Origin: Saccharospirillum sp040881935
GTDB lineage: Bacteria > Pseudomonadota > Gammaproteobacteria > Pseudomonadales > Natronospirillaceae
DNA: 64,000 nt
Direction: 5' to 3'
Assembly (NCBI RefSeq): GCF_040881935.1
Contig: NZ_JBBECH010000038.1
Span: 49,221-113,220 of the forward strand
Position 1 is the first letter of the stretch, and every line of letters starts with the position of its first letter. The position numbers and the translations under genes are program-made. This document shows, in pieces, positions 61,728-64,000 of the stretch. Under the pieces are notes generated by a model, which was given only the letters and a program-made list of their open reading frames with translations, was not told the DNA's origin and did no database searches.

Positions 61728-62762
61728 CTACCAGAGCAACAGCGCGACACCCAGCAGATAAAGCACCATGATCACTACGCTTTCCATTCCGATCTGACCG
61801 ATGCCGTGACGCTCGCGACGAATCAGGCCCATCATCAGAACGCCAGACATTAACAACGTCAGCGCAGCCCAGAACATCGAGTCTTCCGGCAGGGCGTGAT
61901 AAATCGAGCCATCCCGATAGGCGATGTCCGAAGCGGCGGTAAATAATGTATCGAAGGCATTACCGCCAATGATGCCGCTAACGGCCAGAGTCAGGGCGCC
62001 CCGGCGAACCGCCGCCACAGAGGTGACCAGTTCGGGAATCGAGGTGCTGATAGCGGTTAGCAATACGCCGACCAGGGTCTGCGTCAGATTGGCCTTGCTG
62101 GCAATGACCGTGGCGGCTGGCTCCAATGCCCAACCGGAAACGCCGAGAATGATCATTAACACCAAAAAACGAAACCAGAGCCCGGCCAGGGACAGCTTGC
62201 TATTGGCGTCGTCCGGTTGATCCTCGCGGGTATCCCGGGTCAACGATGGACGCCACATCGGGTGTTCCGAGGCACGCCGCACCAGATAAATGCCATAGGC
62301 GTAAACAATCAGTAATACTGGCGTCACCGGGTGCACACCGCCGATGGTGTAGTTTGGCAAATAAGGTGACAGCAGAATCAGCGACAGCAGGCAGATCAGC
62401 AGGCCATTCTGCATCATGTTTGGCAATGAGGCAGCGGCATGCTCCAGATTGGCGCGTCGGTAAACCATGTCGGCCACACCCAGGAAAAACGTCTGGACGG
62501 CGATCCCACCCAGAGCATTACTGATCGCCAGTTCAGCATGCCCATTCCAGGCTGCCGTGACCGACAAGACAGACCCACCCAGCGATGTCGACGCCCCCAA
62601 CAACACAGCGCCAGCAGCAGCTTCGCCGATTCGGGTGCGATCGGCCAATTGGTCAACTACACCGGTGATCCGGGTACCGGCGATCGCGATTACCGAAGCG
62701 CAGCCGACAAAGACAAGCATTGCCTGCAGCAGGGTCCAGTTTTCCGGTTCAAGCAAAAACAT
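61728..62762 (-). CDS. CaCA-family sodium/calcium exchanger-like protein
   Basis: 344 residues with ten to eleven hydrophobic helices in two halves. The second alpha repeat has the standard ISTSIPELVTSVAA; the first reads GASTSLGGSVLS (about 56-67), where family members normally have an acidic residue after Pro. An inserted loop (about 165-190, DTREDQPDDANS) separates the halves. Transport of Ca2+ may be altered by the missing acidic residue. The 299 bp between this gene and the glucan synthase start hold no gene I can support. Confidence 0.85.
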   Translation of the reverse strand: MFLLEPENWTLLQAMLVFVGCASVIAIAGTRITGVVDQLADRTRIGEAAAGAVLLGASTSLGGSVLSVTAAWNGHAELAISNALGGIAVQTFFLGVADMVYRRANLEHAAASLPNMMQNGLLICLLSLILLSPYLPNYTIGGVHPVTPVLLIVYAYGIYLVRRASEHPMWRPSLTRDTREDQPDDANSKLSLAGLWFRFLVLMIILGVSGWALEPAATVIASKANLTQTLVGVLLTAISTSIPELVTSVAAVRRGALTLAVSGIIGGNAFDTLFTAASDIAYRDGSIYHALPEDSMFWAALTLLMSGVLMMGLIRRERHGIGQIGMESVVIMVLYLLGVALLLW

Positions 62763-62970
62763 TGTGTCGAATCAACCTCCTGGCAAAGTGGGTGACAACG
62801 CCGTTTTGGCTGAGCATAGTTGAGGTATAGTCGATATGGGAAAACACTACCCTACACCATTTCGACCCGGCGGCCAGACTATGTGATAATTTGCTGGCTC
62901 CTGAACAATCCAACTTGATGATAGGCAACTATCAATCATCCCCAACCGCGCAATGCGAGAGGTAATCAAG

Positions 62971-63981
62971 GTGACTGATGTTGGCCGAAACGAACCCTGC
63001 CCCTGCGGAAGTGGCAACAAGTTCAAACGCTGCTGTATGGGCAAGCAAGAAAATACAAACCGGGGCACCGGCCCGGCTGAAGTAATGGACGCTCTGGGCA
63101 ACGCGCTTGAGAAGCAGGAATTCAACTCTCTGGAAGAGGCACAGTCGTTTGTAGCCCAACTCACCCAACAACAAAACCAGCGCTCGATCGATGACTTTCA
63201 AGGTCTGTCGCCCGAGCAGATACACTGGATGCTCAACCAGCCATTCGACTCCCCCAGCCTGGTCCGGTTTCCTGAAGTACTCGATACCCAACCCACCGCC
63301 CCTATTCTCCAGCTATTCAACCTGTTAACAGAGACGATTGGCGAGCAGGGCCTGAAACCCACCGCCAAAGGCAATTTGCCGCGTAATTTTTGCCGTGAGG
63401 CCGCCCTCACCTATTGGGGTGAACAGGAATATCAGAGAAGGACCCGTTTTAGTGGCATTAACCGTGAAGACGACTTTTACGACTTGCACATCACTCGCAT
63501 ACTCGCCGAATTGGCAGGGCTGATTCGTAAATATAAGGGGAAATTCATACTCAGCCGTGAATGCCGCCAACTCCTGGCAAAAGGAGGCCTGGCCGCGGTT
63601 TACCCAAGATTGTTCAGAGCCCATGTAGAAGAGTTCAACTGGGCTTACCGAAGTGGCATTGACGAACTGCGTTTTATCCAGCACGCCTGGCCGTTTACGC
63701 TTTATATGCTCAGGCGCCATGGCGATACTTGGCACCCGGCAGAGTTTTATGAAGGCGCCTTTTTGAAAGCCTTCCCGTCAATCATGGACGAGTTCCCTCC
63801 GAATCCGGTGGTCAGCCCGGAAAGATCTGTACGCCTCACCTATACCATCCAGGCGTTGCATGATTTCGCAGGCTTTTTGGGGCTCGCCACTGTGGAGCCC
63901 ACCTCAGACGACATCTTTAACCGCGAGTATCGGGTTAGAGCCTTGCCGCTGTTGGAGAAAGCGGTTCAATTTCAGGTTTAG
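62971..63981 (+). CDS. SEC-C zinc-motif protein
   Basis: 336 residues. N-terminal SEC-C motif with Cys10, Cys12, Cys21 and Cys22 (CPCGSGNKFKRCC), a helical middle and a C-terminal region of no known family. SEC-C binds zinc and often couples proteins to ribosomes or SecB-like partners. I prefer GTG 62971, with GAGAGGTAATCAAG upstream and the motif placed at the start as usual; ATG 62953 in the same frame lacks a ribosome site. Function unknown. Confidence 0.8.
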   Translation: MTDVGRNEPCPCGSGNKFKRCCMGKQENTNRGTGPAEVMDALGNALEKQEFNSLEEAQSFVAQLTQQQNQRSIDDFQGLSPEQIHWMLNQPFDSPSLVRFPEVLDTQPTAPILQLFNLLTETIGEQGLKPTAKGNLPRNFCREAALTYWGEQEYQRRTRFSGINREDDFYDLHITRILAELAGLIRKYKGKFILSRECRQLLAKGGLAAVYPRLFRAHVEEFNWAYRSGIDELRFIQHAWPFTLYMLRRHGDTWHPAEFYEGAFLKAFPSIMDEFPPNPVVSPERSVRLTYTIQALHDFAGFLGLATVEPTSDDIFNREYRVRALPLLEKAVQFQV

Positions 63982-64000
63982 AGTTTTCCGACGGACCAAG

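Overview
The window is ordinary chromosome of a marine or halophilic gammaproteobacterium, probably of the Oceanospirillales/Saccharospirillaceae type. The evidence is the mix of protein families: RstA/RstB-like regulators, a yeaG-yeaH-ycgB operon, an rpsF-rpsR-(membrane protein)-rplI operon, aceK, mqo, remnants of glucosyl/mannosylglycerate metabolism and cyclic beta-glucan synthesis. GC content is in the mid to upper fifties. There is no prophage, insertion sequence or CRISPR array. A 100-base run of N at 26555-26654 is an assembly gap inside a tRNA-Gln tandem.

Layout. 1-1791: the end of a MotA/TolQ/ExbB-like channel gene and its OmpA-domain partner. 2196-6083: a two-component system whose kinase and regulator genes enclose a secreted Gly/Asn-repeat protein with a poly-Asp tail and a TPR/beta-barrel outer-membrane protein. 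6186-9640 (minus): molybdenum cofactor genes moaA-mobA-moaB-moaC-moaD-moaE behind a probable Moco riboswitch. 9750-14579 (minus): prkA-yeaH-spoVR stress operon. 14939-25774 (minus): ung, acuI-like, apt, purine permease, mqo, alr, dnaB, rplI, membrane protein, rpsR, rpsF. 26413-26841: tRNA-Met and tRNA-Gln copies. 26959-36797: rhodanese, polysaccharide deacetylase, DUF2185, fbp, a chimeric phosphatase remnant, glycerate kinase, DUF3581, PfkB sugar kinase, tRNA-Glu, aceK and a secreted protein. 36898-41772: a small membrane protein, glgC-glgA, an MFS transporter and tadA.

41936-62762 reads as an envelope and general-stress region. It holds a BON lipoprotein, GlsB, an EEP-family membrane protein, a 54-aa lipoprotein, YqjD/YqjK/YqjE-like proteins, an AI-2E-family permease, CsbD, an outer-membrane barrel, MgtC, KatE, a ferritin-like protein, a PRC-barrel protein, a 2868-aa cyclic beta-1,2-glucan synthase and a CaCA exchanger. 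Several of its genes are very small and are easily missed or called on the wrong strand. The window ends with a SEC-C protein.

The observations most worth a second look are: (1) three related extragenic elements (18913-19023, 23555-23667, 28867-29058), two of which fold as an outer stem enclosing internal hairpins with compensatory base changes between copies; (2) the two-component locus wrapped around a repeat-rich secreted protein and a TPR/barrel protein; (3) a 93-codon gene that seems to fuse the start of a mannosyl-3-phosphoglycerate phosphatase to an unrelated tail, which suggests an internal deletion of a compatible-solute operon; (4) matching GTGCGC-TW-GCGCAC palindromes upstream of two small stress genes; (5) three GTAACAGC boxes spaced exactly 19 bp apart upstream of the purine permease; (6) a 44-bp perfect palindrome terminator after rplI.
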